Assembly: GCA_026003215.1 (NCBI GenBank)
Contig: BPGV01000001.1
Span: forward strand, 1,451,729 to 1,515,728
DNA: 64,000 nt
Direction of reading: 5' to 3'
From: Bacteroidia bacterium
GTDB lineage: Bacteria; Bacteroidota; Bacteroidia; SpSt-205
Shown piece after piece: positions 1 to 9,200 of this stretch (its first letter is position 1; every line of letters begins with the position of its first letter). The notes under the pieces were generated by a model that worked only from the letters and a program-made list of their open reading frames with translations, was not told the origin of the DNA and made no database searches. The position numbers were made by a program, and so were the translations under genes.

Positions 1-65
1 CGAAGGAGCACATGAGACCCCTTGAGCTTCTCTGTAAGGCGGGCTATAAGCTCTCTCTCCGTCAC
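1..65 (-). CDS. Start of an unidentified gene downstream of nadA (partial)
   Basis: On the minus strand, two bases after the nadA stop, a GTG codon opens a frame that stays open to the window edge. It reads V/M-T-E-R-E-L-I-A-R-L-T-E-K-L-K-G-S-H-V-L-L. The charged, helix-like start and the tight spacing after nadA suggest the next gene of the same operon. Only 21 codons are visible, so no function can be given. It could also be chance read-through. Confidence 0.4.
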   Translation of the reverse strand, partial: MTERELIARLTEKLKGSHVLL

Positions 66-67
66 GC

Positions 68-1105
68 TCAGCTTTTTGATATAACCCCCAGGGCTCGGCT
101 CATCTCTAACATCCGCTCAATAGGCCGACGAGCCGCCTCAATCAAATCAAGCGGAAGAATAAGCTCCGGCGCCTCATACAAAAGAGCATTGTAGATCTTC
201 TCAAGAGTATTTAGCTTCATGTGCGGGCAGGTATTACAGCTGCACGAATATTCTGTGGGGGCCTGGATGAGTTCCTTATCAGGAGCAGCCTTGCGCATCT
301 GATGGAGGATACCAGGCTCAGTCGCTACAATAAACTGCTTATCAAGTGAGTTGATTACATAGTTGAGGAGGGCGGTAGTAGAGCCAATAAAATCTGCCTC
401 TTCCAAAAGCGCTGGCTCACATTCCGGGTGAGCAATGAGCTTCGCGTCGGGATACTGCTGCCGCAGAGCCCGAACTTTTTGATGAGAAAACACCGTATGT
501 ACCATGCATACACCCTCCCATAAAACCATTTGCCGCCCCGTCTTTCGCATTACATACAGGCCTAAGTTTTTATCTGGCGCAAATATGAGCTTCCAATCCG
601 GCGGGAGGGCCTGCACAATAGGTACAGCATTAGAAGATGTTACGATAATATCACTCATTGCCTTGATTGCGGCAGAGGTATTGATATAACTCACTACCTT
701 ATACTCCGGGTACTTTTCCTTGAAGGCTCGGAAAGCTTCAGGCGGACAACTATCCGACAAAGAACAACCGGCATTCATATCGGGTATGAGGACTTTTTTT
801 GTAGGGTTTAGGATTTTCGCAGTCTCAGCCATAAAATGCACCCCAGCAAATACAATAATATCTGCATTTGTTTCTGCAGCTTTTTGAGAAAGGCCCAAGC
901 TATCTCCTACATAGTCGGCAATGTCTTGGATATCTGCGTCTTGGTAATAGTGAGCCAGTAGAATGGCGTTCTTCTCCTTCTTGAGTCTTTGTATCTCGGC
1001 AAAGAGGTCCGTATGGGGTGGAGGTTCCACGGGCACATACCCGTAGGTACTCACCCAAGTAGGTATCTCTTGTGGTGATGGTAGGGCTGTGGATTGTGGG
1101 AACAT
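68..1105 (-). CDS. nadA: Quinolinate synthase NadA
   Basis: Condenses iminoaspartate (from NadB) with dihydroxyacetone phosphate to make quinolinate, the first committed step of de novo NAD synthesis from aspartate. It is a cytosolic [4Fe-4S] enzyme. The 345-residue protein has the family length and three repeated domains, with the AHYYQ substrate motif near residue 51. Cluster cysteines are C114 (in NAGCSL), C200 (in WEGVC) and one of the C-terminal CSCNTCPHM group (C288/C290/C293). The ATG at 1105 fits the family N-terminus. A box one mismatch from TAnnTTTG (TTTCTTTG, 1113-1120, minus) lies 7 bases upstream. Neither nadB nor nadC is visible, although a further gene may start two bases downstream. 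Confidence 0.97.
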   Translation of the reverse strand: MFPQSTALPSPQEIPTWVSTYGYVPVEPPPHTDLFAEIQRLKKEKNAILLAHYYQDADIQDIADYVGDSLGLSQKAAETNADIIVFAGVHFMAETAKILNPTKKVLIPDMNAGCSLSDSCPPEAFRAFKEKYPEYKVVSYINTSAAIKAMSDIIVTSSNAVPIVQALPPDWKLIFAPDKNLGLYVMRKTGRQMVLWEGVCMVHTVFSHQKVRALRQQYPDAKLIAHPECEPALLEEADFIGSTTALLNYVINSLDKQFIVATEPGILHQMRKAAPDKELIQAPTEYSCSCNTCPHMKLNTLEKIYNALLYEAPELILPLDLIEAARRPIERMLEMSRALGVISKS

Positions 1106-1229
1106 GGTATCTCAAAGAAACAAAATATCTTGCACTCCATGGATTTGGAAGGGTAGGCGGATGTGGAAAGTAAGCGGGATAGCTCCTTGGAGGGAAGGGG
1201 GAGAAAGCTTCCTCAACTCCCTTATCCCC

Positions 1230-1237
1230 TACTTTTG
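1230..1237 (+). promoter_or_regulatory. Bacteroidetes-type -7 box TACTTTTG
   Basis: Exact match to the TAnnTTTG consensus, 31 bases before the ATG at 1269 of the GT4 glycosyltransferase. It supports that start rather than the longer frame open from 1089, which would run back into nadA on the other strand. Confidence 0.55.
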
Positions 1238-1268
1238 CCCTGCTTTTTACTCCAGTTTATCCTACGCC

Positions 1269-2450
1269 ATGGCCCGAGTTATCCACTGTATTCTCAACAA
1301 CCTGGTGTATGAGCAGCGGCTCCATAAGCTCGCCCTAACGCTAAGTCAAGCTCACGAGGTAGAGGTAGTGGGAGTTGTGACGTCACGTGCGTGTGAGCCT
1401 CTTTCGCAACGTCCTTACAAGGTTACTCGGTTGCTAATCCCAGTTCCTCGGGGTCCATTATTTTTTCTCTTAGCTAACATCCGTTTTCTGTTTTATCTCC
1501 TCTTTAGGGCTGAGTGGGATGCAGTCGTAGCATGTGATTTAGATATTTTGCCTGCGTGCTGGGCGGCAGCTCGCCTGCGCCGCAGGAAAGTACTCTTAGA
1601 CAGTAGAGAGCTTTATACTCATTCTTCCTTCATGGTAGGGCGCCCCTCCAAGAGAAGAATATGGATGCTGCTGGAAAAAATGCTCTATCCTCGTGTGGGG
1701 TATATCTTGGCCGTTAGTCCTCCTATTGCTCGCTATTTTGAGAGGAGGTATAAGCGGCCTGTGTGGGTGATATACAACTTGCCGCTAAGGAGGAGGGGTT
1801 TTGCACGCCCTTACTTGGAAAATCGCCTGCTTCTATATCAGGGTATGCTTCACCCGCACCGTGGATTGGAAGAGCTCATACTGGGTCTGTCCCATGTGCG
1901 AGATTGGAAGCTGTGGATAGTGGGAGACGGCCCGCTGCGAGGCTACTTAGAAGGGCTGGTAAAGCAGCAGCGACTGGAAGAGCGAGTGACTTTTTTTGGA
2001 GCAGTGCCTTTTGAAGCTTTGGAAGGATACGCTCAGCAAGCTACGTTTGGGGTGTCTGGGGAGCTCCCCCGGGCCTTGAATCACAAGTATGCCCTGCCTA
2101 ATAAGGCTTTTGACTACCTTCAGCAGGGGATTCCCCTTTTAGTGGGGGAAGCGCCACTTCTTCAGGCTTTGGTGAGATACTACGGGTGCGGCAAGGTGGT
2201 AGAGTCATGGCGGCCCCATGAGATAGCGCGTACTCTTGAGGAGATCGGCCGGGAGTATGTGACCTATGTGGAGTGGGTAGAAAATGCCCGGAGGGCTGCC
2301 AAAGAACTTCACTGGGAGCGCCAGGCACCATGTTTGTTAGAGTGGGTCAGAAGGGGATTGGCTCAAGAGTCTTTGCCGCCTCAACAAGAGGTTCCCGCTT
2401 GCGAGGGGGTATCCGCCCTCCATAAGATATACCAACAAGTGGGTGACTAA
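1269..2450 (+). CDS. GT4-type glycosyltransferase
   Basis: Probable cytosolic GT-B glycosyltransferase that moves a sugar from a nucleotide donor to a glycan or lipid acceptor. The 393-residue protein has an N-terminal Rossmann-like half with a hydrophobic stretch (PLFFLLANIRFLFYLLF), and the linker motif LLYQGMLHPHRGLEELI that opens the donor-binding half. After that come LWIVGDGPL and a donor-site stretch near NKAFDYLQQGIPLL, all as in GT4 enzymes. The start at 1269 (MARVIHCILNN) is chosen from the upstream promoter and because the longer frame lies over nadA. The acceptor is unknown. The gene converges with the GT39-like gene at 2447, overlapping it by 4 bases. Confidence 0.85.
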   Translation: MARVIHCILNNLVYEQRLHKLALTLSQAHEVEVVGVVTSRACEPLSQRPYKVTRLLIPVPRGPLFFLLANIRFLFYLLFRAEWDAVVACDLDILPACWAAARLRRRKVLLDSRELYTHSSFMVGRPSKRRIWMLLEKMLYPRVGYILAVSPPIARYFERRYKRPVWVIYNLPLRRRGFARPYLENRLLLYQGMLHPHRGLEELILGLSHVRDWKLWIVGDGPLRGYLEGLVKQQRLEERVTFFGAVPFEALEGYAQQATFGVSGELPRALNHKYALPNKAFDYLQQGIPLLVGEAPLLQALVRYYGCGKVVESWRPHEIARTLEEIGREYVTYVEWVENARRAAKELHWERQAPCLLEWVRRGLAQESLPPQQEVPACEGVSALHKIYQQVGD

Positions 2451-3829
2451 GGCTTGTAGAGCTTGAATACCCTGAAGGTTCCCCACCTCCCTATTTCATG
2501 GGAGATGTAGGGGGCGAGGAGGCTATCCAACTGCCTATTATCACTATAGGCAAACTGGGCTTTTTGATAGATCGAGTCCGGCGGGAGCTTAGAAGGGTCA
2601 GGAATGCACCACCCCTTTTTATGGAGATGGTATAGGTAAATGAAGGAGGACTCGTCTACTCCTGCTAGTGTCAGGGCCGAGTCTGGTACAGCTTGTTGTA
2701 GGGCTTTTTTGTAGGTAAGAAGGTCTGGATTGAATCCGGGTTTCTGAGGATTCCAGCGGTGGTGCATTCGTGCCCAGGCACCCACTGGTGCTATCAAAAG
2801 AAATACCCACGGGAGCCAGGAAGCCTTTTGGCTGAGAGAAGAGAGCCCTCTTCCTATCAACACAGCACTCCAGACCAACCATGGCAGGAGGTAGTAGTCA
2901 TGTACCAGCTTCAAGGTAGGCATTTCATAGAGCGTATAAAGAAGCAGGACTATTCCTACTGTGAGTAAGGGCCAGTCTTTTTGTCGGAAGGATACCGCCA
3001 GCCCTATGACAAGGGGAAGGGTTAGTGCATAACCGAAAAGGGTCTCTGGGAGTAGGGAGACAAAGTAGCCTATAAGGAGAGAGGCGTACTCGGAAAGGAG
3101 GGGCTTTTGATGCAAGAGGCCTAAGGTGAGGCCTTTGTCTTTCCATAGGCTTTCTGCGTGAGCATACCACCCGGCAGGGAGAAGTAAGCCGAGAAAGACA
3201 GCAGGGAGGAGGGTGAGGAGGGTTTTTTTGTCAAGGCAGGTTTTGCGTAGGGCGTGTGATAGAGGAAAGCTCCAGAGCAAGACATAGGGGAGTTTCACGG
3301 CGGCGGCCATGCCCAGACAGATTGCTCCTAAGTAAAAGGAGCTTCTATTCCACAAGGCTAATCCCCATAGGCCAAGCGCTAATGCCAGTATATCGGGAAG
3401 GGGTGTAGTGCAGTAGTAAAAAAGCGCAGGGGACCATAAAAATCCCCCGGTACCTGCCAGGGCCGCTGATAACGGAAGTAGAGTTCGTAGGAAGGCGTAG
3501 CAGCCGGCTATGGCTATCAGAAAAGCTACGTAAGCGGCGGCCCTTCCTACTGAGGAAGGGTGGAGATTCGTCAGTTTGCCAAAGAGAGCCATACTCCACT
3601 GAAAAAGCGGAAACTCCATACGAAATATACCGGCTCCGTCTCCTCGGCAATCTCGGCGAGGATTCCAGATGCGCATGTCTTCTTCATAGAAGCTGACGGC
3701 CGTAGCCATTGTCTGACACTGGCGCCAAGCATGATACCCGAAGATGTCTAACCTAAGGTGGCTATAGTGGTAAAGGAAGTGTCCGACTACGGACCCTCCC
3801 AAGAAAAGCCGGAGTACACGTGCCGACAC
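2447..3829 (-). CDS. Membrane glycosyltransferase, GT39/PMT-like
   Basis: Multi-spanning membrane protein of about 460 residues, probably transferring sugar from a polyprenyl-phosphate donor on the outer face of the inner membrane. Near the N-terminus it has [11 protein letters not shown] and a following acidic stretch, typical of the first extracytoplasmic loop of GT39-like enzymes. About ten hydrophobic segments follow, then a soluble C-terminal domain of about 100 residues. I prefer a GTG start at 3829. The in-frame TTG at 3838 lies inside the -7 box TACTTTTG, so it cannot easily be transcribed. The substrate is unknown. A similar but separate protein is encoded at 16369-17577. Confidence 0.8.
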   Translation of the reverse strand: MSARVLRLFLGGSVVGHFLYHYSHLRLDIFGYHAWRQCQTMATAVSFYEEDMRIWNPRRDCRGDGAGIFRMEFPLFQWSMALFGKLTNLHPSSVGRAAAYVAFLIAIAGCYAFLRTLLPLSAALAGTGGFLWSPALFYYCTTPLPDILALALGLWGLALWNRSSFYLGAICLGMAAAVKLPYVLLWSFPLSHALRKTCLDKKTLLTLLPAVFLGLLLPAGWYAHAESLWKDKGLTLGLLHQKPLLSEYASLLIGYFVSLLPETLFGYALTLPLVIGLAVSFRQKDWPLLTVGIVLLLYTLYEMPTLKLVHDYYLLPWLVWSAVLIGRGLSSLSQKASWLPWVFLLIAPVGAWARMHHRWNPQKPGFNPDLLTYKKALQQAVPDSALTLAGVDESSFIYLYHLHKKGWCIPDPSKLPPDSIYQKAQFAYSDNRQLDSLLAPYISHEIGRWGTFRVFKLYKP

Positions 3830-3835
3830 AGCACT

Positions 3836-3843
3836 CAAAAGTA
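3836..3843 (-). promoter_or_regulatory. -7 box TACTTTTG, near-leaderless spacing
   Basis: Exact TAnnTTTG match reading leftwards, ending 6 bases before the GTG at 3829. It diverges from the lipA promoter at 3861-3868. Confidence 0.6.
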
Positions 3844-3860
3844 ACCTCGCTCCTGCGTTG

Positions 3861-3868
3861 TATATTTG
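3861..3868 (+). promoter_or_regulatory. -7 box TATATTTG of lipA
   Basis: Exact TAnnTTTG match ending 8 bases before the lipA ATG. It lies in a 13-base string, TTGTATATTTGGG (3858-3870), that recurs in front of the IscA/HesB gene at 39847-39859. Confidence 0.6.
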
Positions 3869-3876
3869 GGGAAGGT

Positions 3877-4758
3877 ATGGCTAATCAGACCCTACCCCGC
3901 CCTGCATGGCTACGGGTAAAGCTCCCTTCCGGCGAGAACTACCGCTTTGTTCGCAAGGTCATAGATGAGCATAAGTTGCACACCGTATGCGAGAGCGCGC
4001 ACTGCCCCAACATGGGAGAATGCTGGGGGGCGGGTACCGCTACGTTTATGATTTTGGGGAACATCTGTACGCGTTCCTGCGGTTTTTGTGCGGTGCTCAC
4101 CGGTAGGCCTACAGAACTGGACTGGGAAGAGCCCGAGCGAGTAGCCCAAGCGGTGGAACTCATGCAGCTCAAGCACTGTGTGATTACTTCTGTCAATCGG
4201 GATGAGCTTAAGGATGGTGGAGCAGAAATATGGGCCCGCACCGTAGAAGCTATCAAAAGCCGCATGCCCGAAACCACTATAGAGGTGCTACTTCCAGACT
4301 TCAAGGGGAACTGGGAGGCACTCTATCGGGTCTTGGAGGCTAAGCCCGACGTAGTTTCCCACAACATGGAGACAGTGAAGCGCTTATACCGTCGGGTGCG
4401 TCCGCAGGCCAAATACGAGCGAAGCTTAGAACAAATCCGCCGCACAAAGGAGGCTGGCTTCCGCACTAAGTCTGGCGCCATGTTGGGCTTAGGAGAGACC
4501 CAGCAGGAGGTCCTGGAACTTATGGAGGATCTCTTAGCGCATGGGTGCGATGTCCTTACTCTCGGCCAATATCTCCAGCCTACACCCGCACATTTGCCCG
4601 TAGAGCGGTTTGTATCGCCGGAGGAGTTTGCTGCTTATGAACGGATAGGTTTAGAGATGGGCTTTGATTATGTAGAAAGCGGACCTCTGGTGCGCTCTTC
4701 TTATCACTCGGAGAGGCATGTATTCCCCCGGCGAGGAGAGAATGCTGCTCAAAGCTGA
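3877..4758 (+). CDS. lipA: Lipoyl synthase LipA
   Basis: Radical SAM enzyme that inserts two sulfurs into protein-bound octanoyl groups, making the lipoyl cofactor of 2-oxoacid dehydrogenase complexes; the window also encodes such an E2 protein at 44508. The 293-residue protein has the auxiliary-cluster cysteines C38, C43 and C49 ([12 protein letters not shown]) and the radical SAM cysteines C64, C68 and C71 (CTRSCGFC). It ends with the RSSYH motif that supplies the serine ligand of the auxiliary cluster. The start at 3877 (MANQTL) is chosen over 3820 because the -7 box lies between the two. The BatA-like gene follows after 27 bases and may be co-transcribed. Confidence 0.97.
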   Translation: MANQTLPRPAWLRVKLPSGENYRFVRKVIDEHKLHTVCESAHCPNMGECWGAGTATFMILGNICTRSCGFCAVLTGRPTELDWEEPERVAQAVELMQLKHCVITSVNRDELKDGGAEIWARTVEAIKSRMPETTIEVLLPDFKGNWEALYRVLEAKPDVVSHNMETVKRLYRRVRPQAKYERSLEQIRRTKEAGFRTKSGAMLGLGETQQEVLELMEDLLAHGCDVLTLGQYLQPTPAHLPVERFVSPEEFAAYERIGLEMGFDYVESGPLVRSSYHSERHVFPRRGENAAQS

Positions 4759-4785
4759 GAGCTCCCAAGAGAAGCTCGCCTAAAA

Positions 4786-6720
4786 ATGCACTTCTTGCAT
4801 CCGACTTTTTTGTGGGGGCTTGTAGCTCTTTTGGTTCCCATCCTCGTGCATTTCTTTTATTTGAGGCGGGCGCGGCGGTATGAGTTCTCCCAAGGATGGT
4901 TGATAGAAGCTTTGCAGCGCTCCAGTCGGCCGTACCTCCGGTTGCACCATCTTATTTTGCTTTTTATACGGCTTTTACTGGTTTTGGTGGTAGTACTTCT
5001 TTTTGCGCGGCCGTATTGGGGGCAAGCTTCTTCTACAGGGGATAAAGCTTCTGTGCTGGTAGTAGTGGATGTTTCGCCGTCTATGGAGCCGGGCTTTACC
5101 CAAGCGCTTTTGCTCTTGAAGGAGGCCATAGGGCGAGACCCGGCCGGCTATGAGTATCGGCTACTTACGACCCAGAGTCTTGTACCCGAGGGAGGCTTTG
5201 TAAGCCGTCGGGTGCTGCTGGAAAGACTCCAAGCCGTGAAGCCCGCAGACATGGGCCTTTCGTTGGCTACCCTTTTGGAGCGGCCCGAGAAGCTTTTCTT
5301 GGGGGCTTCTTACCAAAACCGCAAAGTGTACATCCTCTCTGATTTTCAGGCTTCTTCTGTGGGGGAGATAGGAAAGCTAAATCCTCGGGCGCTGGGCGAG
5401 ATAGTGCTTTTTCCTGCGCCTACGTTTCCGCTACCTAATGCCTATATAGACTCTCTCAGTGCTGAGCAGCGGGGGGGGCGGTGGGTGCTTCGGTATAAGC
5501 TCTCTGGTACGCAAAATCAGCTCTATAAAGTCTCCCTACAGGGTCGGACATTCCGCCTCACACCCGGGTGGTATGAAGAAGTGCTAAATATCTCGAATAT
5601 CCCGGCGTATGTATGCTTGTCCATAGAGGGGGATGCCGTAGATTTTGATAATCAAGTCTGTATCGGCATAGGTGAAGCCGAAACGATAGACCAGCAAGCC
5701 GTGTGGCAGGGGCTACCGCAGGCTAAACCATATTTTGACAAGCTCCACCGGGTGCTGGGGAGAAGTCCCTTTCAGACTCGGGGTTCGGCTGGAGTTTCTT
5801 CTGCGGCTGTGGAGATAGTTATGGGGGCTCTTCCTTCCTCGGAAAGCCTTTCTTGGGTGATTGAGGGCGGTACCCTTGTAGTTTTTCCCCAGGAAAATCT
5901 CTCCCCTGCTACATGGGAAGCTTCGCCTCTCGCTGCCGCGATAAAGTACAGGGGTCAAGAGCGCCTGTCTGAGCAGGTGTCGCTTAGGCCCGAGTCTCCC
6001 TCTTTCTGGGAAAAAGTGTTTGTTTCCACAGGCCAGACCCCCGCTTTCTTGGCAGAGCCACTTAGTGTTTCCGTGGTGTATGATTTTCTCCCGTACCAAG
6101 GTCGTCCTCTGCTCAAAGAGGTACAAGGCCGTGTCCTTCTGTGGGAGATTTCTTGGGGCAAAGGGCGTATATACCTCTTTGCTTTTCCCTGGCATGAGAG
6201 TTTAGCAAACCATAGCCTTTTTGTGCCTTTGTTTGAAAGGATTTATGTAGGATCCTTGCCTTCCAGACAGGAATGGATAGTATGGTTAGGCAAGCGTAAG
6301 AGCTTTTATGTGCGAGGAAGTCTGGATACGAAGGTGCGCCTACGCGCTCTAAATAAAAACGAGCTGCTCCTCCCTGCTTTTGAACGCAAAGGAGAGAAAA
6401 TGCGGTTTTTTTTGGGGGATGTGCCTATAACGGCGGATATTTACCGGGTGGAGGTAGGCGAAAGGGCATATGCGTACTTGGGGGTAAATATTTCGCCCTC
6501 GGAGTCGGTGCCTGCGTATATGCCTGTGGAGGCTTGGCAAGAGGCGGGTTTTTCGGTAGAGGTGCGGCAGTGGGAGGCGGGGCGTATTCAGAAGAGGGGT
6601 CTTTCGTGGGGATGGCGGGATTGGTGGGGAGGGGTACTCTTTGCGCTCTTACTGATAGCCGCAGAGGTATATTGGTCTCGCCGACTGCTAAGGCCAGTGG
6701 CTACCGTACCTGCACCTTAA
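4786..6720 (+). CDS. BatA-like membrane protein with VWA domain
   Basis: Inner-membrane protein of 644 residues. Residues 1-80 form the BatA N-terminal domain: a short helix (FLWGLVALLVPILVHFFYL) with arginines after it, and a second transmembrane helix ending in ARPYW. A VWA-like domain follows with the metal-site motif DVSPSM. A long extracytoplasmic region leads to a last transmembrane helix near the C-terminus (GGVLFALLLIAAEVYW). Proteins of this type are usually encoded with MoxR ATPases and other Bat genes linked to stress tolerance, but none of those is next to it. Here it follows lipA and overlaps the gene at 6701 on the other strand by 20 bases. Its exact role is unknown. Confidence 0.8.
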   Translation: MHFLHPTFLWGLVALLVPILVHFFYLRRARRYEFSQGWLIEALQRSSRPYLRLHHLILLFIRLLLVLVVVLLFARPYWGQASSTGDKASVLVVVDVSPSMEPGFTQALLLLKEAIGRDPAGYEYRLLTTQSLVPEGGFVSRRVLLERLQAVKPADMGLSLATLLERPEKLFLGASYQNRKVYILSDFQASSVGEIGKLNPRALGEIVLFPAPTFPLPNAYIDSLSAEQRGGRWVLRYKLSGTQNQLYKVSLQGRTFRLTPGWYEEVLNISNIPAYVCLSIEGDAVDFDNQVCIGIGEAETIDQQAVWQGLPQAKPYFDKLHRVLGRSPFQTRGSAGVSSAAVEIVMGALPSSESLSWVIEGGTLVVFPQENLSPATWEASPLAAAIKYRGQERLSEQVSLRPESPSFWEKVFVSTGQTPAFLAEPLSVSVVYDFLPYQGRPLLKEVQGRVLLWEISWGKGRIYLFAFPWHESLANHSLFVPLFERIYVGSLPSRQEWIVWLGKRKSFYVRGSLDTKVRLRALNKNELLLPAFERKGEKMRFFLGDVPITADIYRVEVGERAYAYLGVNISPSESVPAYMPVEAWQEAGFSVEVRQWEAGRIQKRGLSWGWRDWWGGVLFALLLIAAEVYWSRRLLRPVATVPAP

Positions 6721-7132
6721 AGCGCCGCCGGATCTCTTTCCCGTTAGAAGGATAGTAAATAACCTCGGCGACTCCTTGGAAGCGCCTTTTGTCTAAGGAG
6801 ACTTCCAGTTCAATCTCTCCGCTCTCGTTTGCGTCAAAGTGAGTAGCTCCGGCTTTCTGCCCCGCTTTGAAAAGGCGAATGATTAGCTTGGATTGGGGTT
6901 TGAGTCCCGTGATATGGATGTTATAGGTTTTGCCTGCGGGTACTATGAGGGGGTCCTGCCATTGAAAAACCTCTCCATTAATGCGTATAAGGGCTTCTTC
7001 TCGGGGAATCACCTGGACTGGTGCTGAGGAGGGTTCTTCGTCCTCTCCAATGATTTCGTTGGGATTGTACCCACCTGTTTGGGCCCAAAGACCCCCTGTA
7101 ATCAGTAGGAAAGTTAGCGGCCACTTAAGCAT
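6701..7132 (-). CDS. Exported protein of unknown function
   Basis: A 143-residue protein with a signal peptide (MLKWPLTFLLITGGLWAQ) followed by an acidic linker and a beta-rich domain of about 95 residues. I do not recognise the family; the domain resembles small Ig-like or wing-type periplasmic folds. The ATG at 7132 is preferred over a TTG at 7141 that lies inside the promoter box. It diverges from the small gene at 7162. Confidence 0.75.
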   Translation of the reverse strand: MLKWPLTFLLITGGLWAQTGGYNPNEIIGEDEEPSSAPVQVIPREEALIRINGEVFQWQDPLIVPAGKTYNIHITGLKPQSKLIIRLFKAGQKAGATHFDANESGEIELEVSLDKRRFQGVAEVIYYPSNGKEIRRRFKVQVR

Positions 7133-7138
7133 ACAAGC

Positions 7139-7146
7139 CAAAAGTA
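7139..7146 (-). promoter_or_regulatory. -7 box TACTTTTG, leftward
   Basis: Exact consensus ending 6 bases before the ATG at 7132. One base separates it from the rightward box at 7148-7155. Confidence 0.65.
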
Positions 7147-7147
7147 C

Positions 7148-7155
7148 TATTTTTG
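7148..7155 (+). promoter_or_regulatory. -7 box TATTTTTG, rightward
   Basis: Exact consensus ending 6 bases before the ATG at 7162. It sits back to back with the leftward box, so any -33 element of one promoter must lie within or beyond the other gene's start. Confidence 0.65.
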
Positions 7156-7161
7156 ACAGAG

Positions 7162-7536
7162 ATGGCTACCCCAGAGGAAAATGTGCCCACATTTACTTTT
7201 CCGCCCGCGTATTACCGTTGGCTGGAAGTAGTGCGCCGATATCCTATGTTTGATGTATGGCGAGCGGGTGTATTGTGTACGGTGCGGATTACCTACCTCT
7301 TGGAGCCTAATGGCCGAGAAAGGGATGTATTTTTACATCGGTATCGGTGGCGCGATCAGTTTCCAGCCACGTACTTACCCTTAGGGTATGATGTATTTGG
7401 AAATCTGCTTCTTTGGGATATGCGGGAGGGGCAGGTATACCTTCACTGGAGGGGAAAAAGCCAGAGCGAACCTGTGAAGGTGGCAGATACGCTTGAAGAT
7501 CTATGCGAAAAACTTTACTATTGTCCGATATATTGA
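7162..7536 (+). CDS. Small protein, possibly SMI1/KNR4 (SUKH)-like
   Basis: A 124-residue cytosolic protein, rich in aromatic residues, with no signal peptide. The stretch LGYDVFGNLLLWDMREGQVY and the following VADTLEDL resemble the C-terminal half of SMI1/KNR4 (SUKH) domains, which often serve as immunity or adaptor proteins. The match is by eye and tentative. The ATG at 7162 is preferred over a TTG at 7153 that overlaps the -7 box. The pabB ATG follows one base after its stop, so the two are probably co-transcribed. Confidence 0.6.
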   Translation: MATPEENVPTFTFPPAYYRWLEVVRRYPMFDVWRAGVLCTVRITYLLEPNGRERDVFLHRYRWRDQFPATYLPLGYDVFGNLLLWDMREGQVYLHWRGKSQSEPVKVADTLEDLCEKLYYCPIY

Positions 7537-7537
7537 T

Positions 7538-8695
7538 ATGAAACTCCTATCGTTACTACGCTGGGCAGATAAGTATCCGTATTTTTACTTCCATTTACAG
7601 AATAACCCGCAGGATGAAATTGGTATCTATCGGTGGGTATTGGGGATTGGCCGTAAGCCAGCAAAGCCGCCCTTCCATCCAAAGCGATGGTATATAGGCG
7701 GCTGGACCTACGAATGGAAAGCCTATTACAAGCGCCCGTATATAGAGTTTCCGCGGGAAGCCTTTTTTGTGCCCCAATATGTATTTGCTACGGAGGAAGC
7801 GCCGGAATGGGAAAGTGAGCCATCCCCCCATGAGCCCGTGCGCAAAATCCAGCTTTTGCAAAGTTCTTTTCAGCGAGAAGGCTTCATACAGATCGTAGAT
7901 AAACTCCGTGAGCATATCCACCAAGGGGAGGTGTACCAGGTAAATCTCTCTCTGGCCCTTCTATGGGAAGCTACGATAGACCCGATGAGTACATTTTACT
8001 ATCTCCTCAAGGCTTCGCCCGCGACGTTTAACTTTATTTTCAAGTTTCAACAAAAGTATGTGATAGGGGCTTCGCCGGAGCGGTTTTTCTGGCAGTGGCA
8101 GAAATATATCGCCCAGCAACCGATAAAGGGAACTATTCGGCGGGGCAGCACCTGGCAAGAGGATGTAGAGGCAGTAACGGCCCTTTTAGCTAATCCCAAA
8201 GAGCTGGCAGAGAACACTATGATAGTGGATCTGGTACGGAATGACCTTAATACGGTGTGCGTGCCAGGAAGTGTTTATGTGCCCCGGTGGGCTGAGGTAC
8301 AGACTTTTCCAGGCTTACATCATTTGGTTTCTACGGTCTGTGGAGAAAAGCGACCCGAAGTACCGTGGTGGGAGGCGGCCGAGAATCTGTTTCCGCCTGG
8401 CTCTATGACAGGAGCGCCAAAACGGGCGGCGATGCAATATATCCGGCGGTACGAGCCGGTGGGACGAGGATTTTATGCAGGGGCCATAGGGTATATCTCC
8501 GCTGACGGTGAAGCCGATTTTGCCGTGGTGATTCGCAGCTATGTGTATGATAAGCTTTCTCGCCAGCTGGTCCTGCAAGTGGGGAGTGGGATAACATACG
8601 ACTCCGACCCCGTAGCGGAATGGGAAGAAAGCTGGCTTAAGGCCGAGAAGCTTTTGGAAGCGCTTCAGCTGCCTGCGCGGGTTCTAAAATCTTGA
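7538..8695 (+). CDS. pabB: Aminodeoxychorismate synthase component I (PabB-like)
   Basis: Chorismate-binding enzyme that adds ammonia to chorismate to make 4-amino-4-deoxychorismate for folate synthesis. The 385-residue protein is shorter than TrpE and has the family motifs PIKGTIRRG (lysine nucleophile region), [15 protein letters not shown] and [10 protein letters not shown] in order, plus a C-terminal [16 protein letters not shown]. Anthranilate synthase TrpE is less likely because of the length and motif details. The product could be handled by the class IV aminotransferase at the right end of the window. The start at 7538 follows the upstream stop by one base. The 3' end overlaps nuoB on the other strand by 31 bases. 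Confidence 0.88.
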   Translation: MKLLSLLRWADKYPYFYFHLQNNPQDEIGIYRWVLGIGRKPAKPPFHPKRWYIGGWTYEWKAYYKRPYIEFPREAFFVPQYVFATEEAPEWESEPSPHEPVRKIQLLQSSFQREGFIQIVDKLREHIHQGEVYQVNLSLALLWEATIDPMSTFYYLLKASPATFNFIFKFQQKYVIGASPERFFWQWQKYIAQQPIKGTIRRGSTWQEDVEAVTALLANPKELAENTMIVDLVRNDLNTVCVPGSVYVPRWAEVQTFPGLHHLVSTVCGEKRPEVPWWEAAENLFPPGSMTGAPKRAAMQYIRRYEPVGRGFYAGAIGYISADGEADFAVVIRSYVYDKLSRQLVLQVGSGITYDSDPVAEWEESWLKAEKLLEALQLPARVLKS

Positions 8696-9174
8696 AGGAG
8701 AGAGTGCTCTTGCTGGATTTTTTCTTGGAGAGACATGAGGGCGTGTAAGAGTACCTCTGGGCGAGGGGGACAGCCGGGTACATACACATCTACGGGGAGA
8801 AACTGGTCTATGCCCTGCACAACCCCATACACCCGATGCATGCCTCCCGTTGAGGCACAGGCGCCCATGGCGATACACCATTTGGGTTCGGCCATTTGGT
8901 CCCAGATGCGCTTGATAGCATGGGCCATCTTGTAGGTGCACCACCCCGCCACAATCATCACATCGGCTTGACGGGGAGAGAAAGAAAACCGTTCCATGCC
9001 AAAACGAGCAATATCGTACTTCGGCCCGGCGGCGGCCATCATTTCAATGGCGCAGCAGGCTAAGCCCATAGGCATAGGCCAAAGGGACCCTGCCCGTGCC
9101 CACGCTATCAGATCATCCAGCCGACTGAGCAGGAAGCCCTGCTGCGAGAGGGCTTTTTCCAGTTCCATACCCAT
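8665..9174 (-). CDS. nuoB: NADH-quinone oxidoreductase subunit NuoB
   Basis: Complex I subunit on the cytoplasmic face of the membrane that carries the terminal [4Fe-4S] cluster N2 and passes electrons to quinone. The 169-residue protein has the tandem-cysteine motif LACCAIEMM, the Cys of WCTYKM, the MGACASTGG segment and the final cysteine in PGCPPRPE, so all cluster ligands are present. The ATG at 9174 lies 5 bases after a -7 box. It is isolated: no nuoA, nuoC or other complex I gene adjoins it, whereas nuoB normally sits in a long nuo operon. Confidence 0.95.
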   Translation of the reverse strand: MGMELEKALSQQGFLLSRLDDLIAWARAGSLWPMPMGLACCAIEMMAAAGPKYDIARFGMERFSFSPRQADVMIVAGWCTYKMAHAIKRIWDQMAEPKWCIAMGACASTGGMHRVYGVVQGIDQFLPVDVYVPGCPPRPEVLLHALMSLQEKIQQEHSLLQDFRTRAGS

Positions 9175-9179
9175 GCAAA

Positions 9180-9187
9180 CAAAAGTA
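9180..9187 (-). promoter_or_regulatory. -7 box TACTTTTG of nuoB
   Basis: Exact consensus ending 5 bases before the nuoB ATG. It shows that nuoB has its own promoter and is not simply the tail of a larger operon. Confidence 0.65.
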
Positions 9188-9200
9188 CTACACCTGCGGG

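Noticed and set aside
1089..1268. Longer start for the GT4 glycosyltransferase at 1089
   Set aside because: It overlaps nadA on the opposite strand and lies upstream of the -7 box at 1230-1237; residues before M61 look like translated intergenic DNA.
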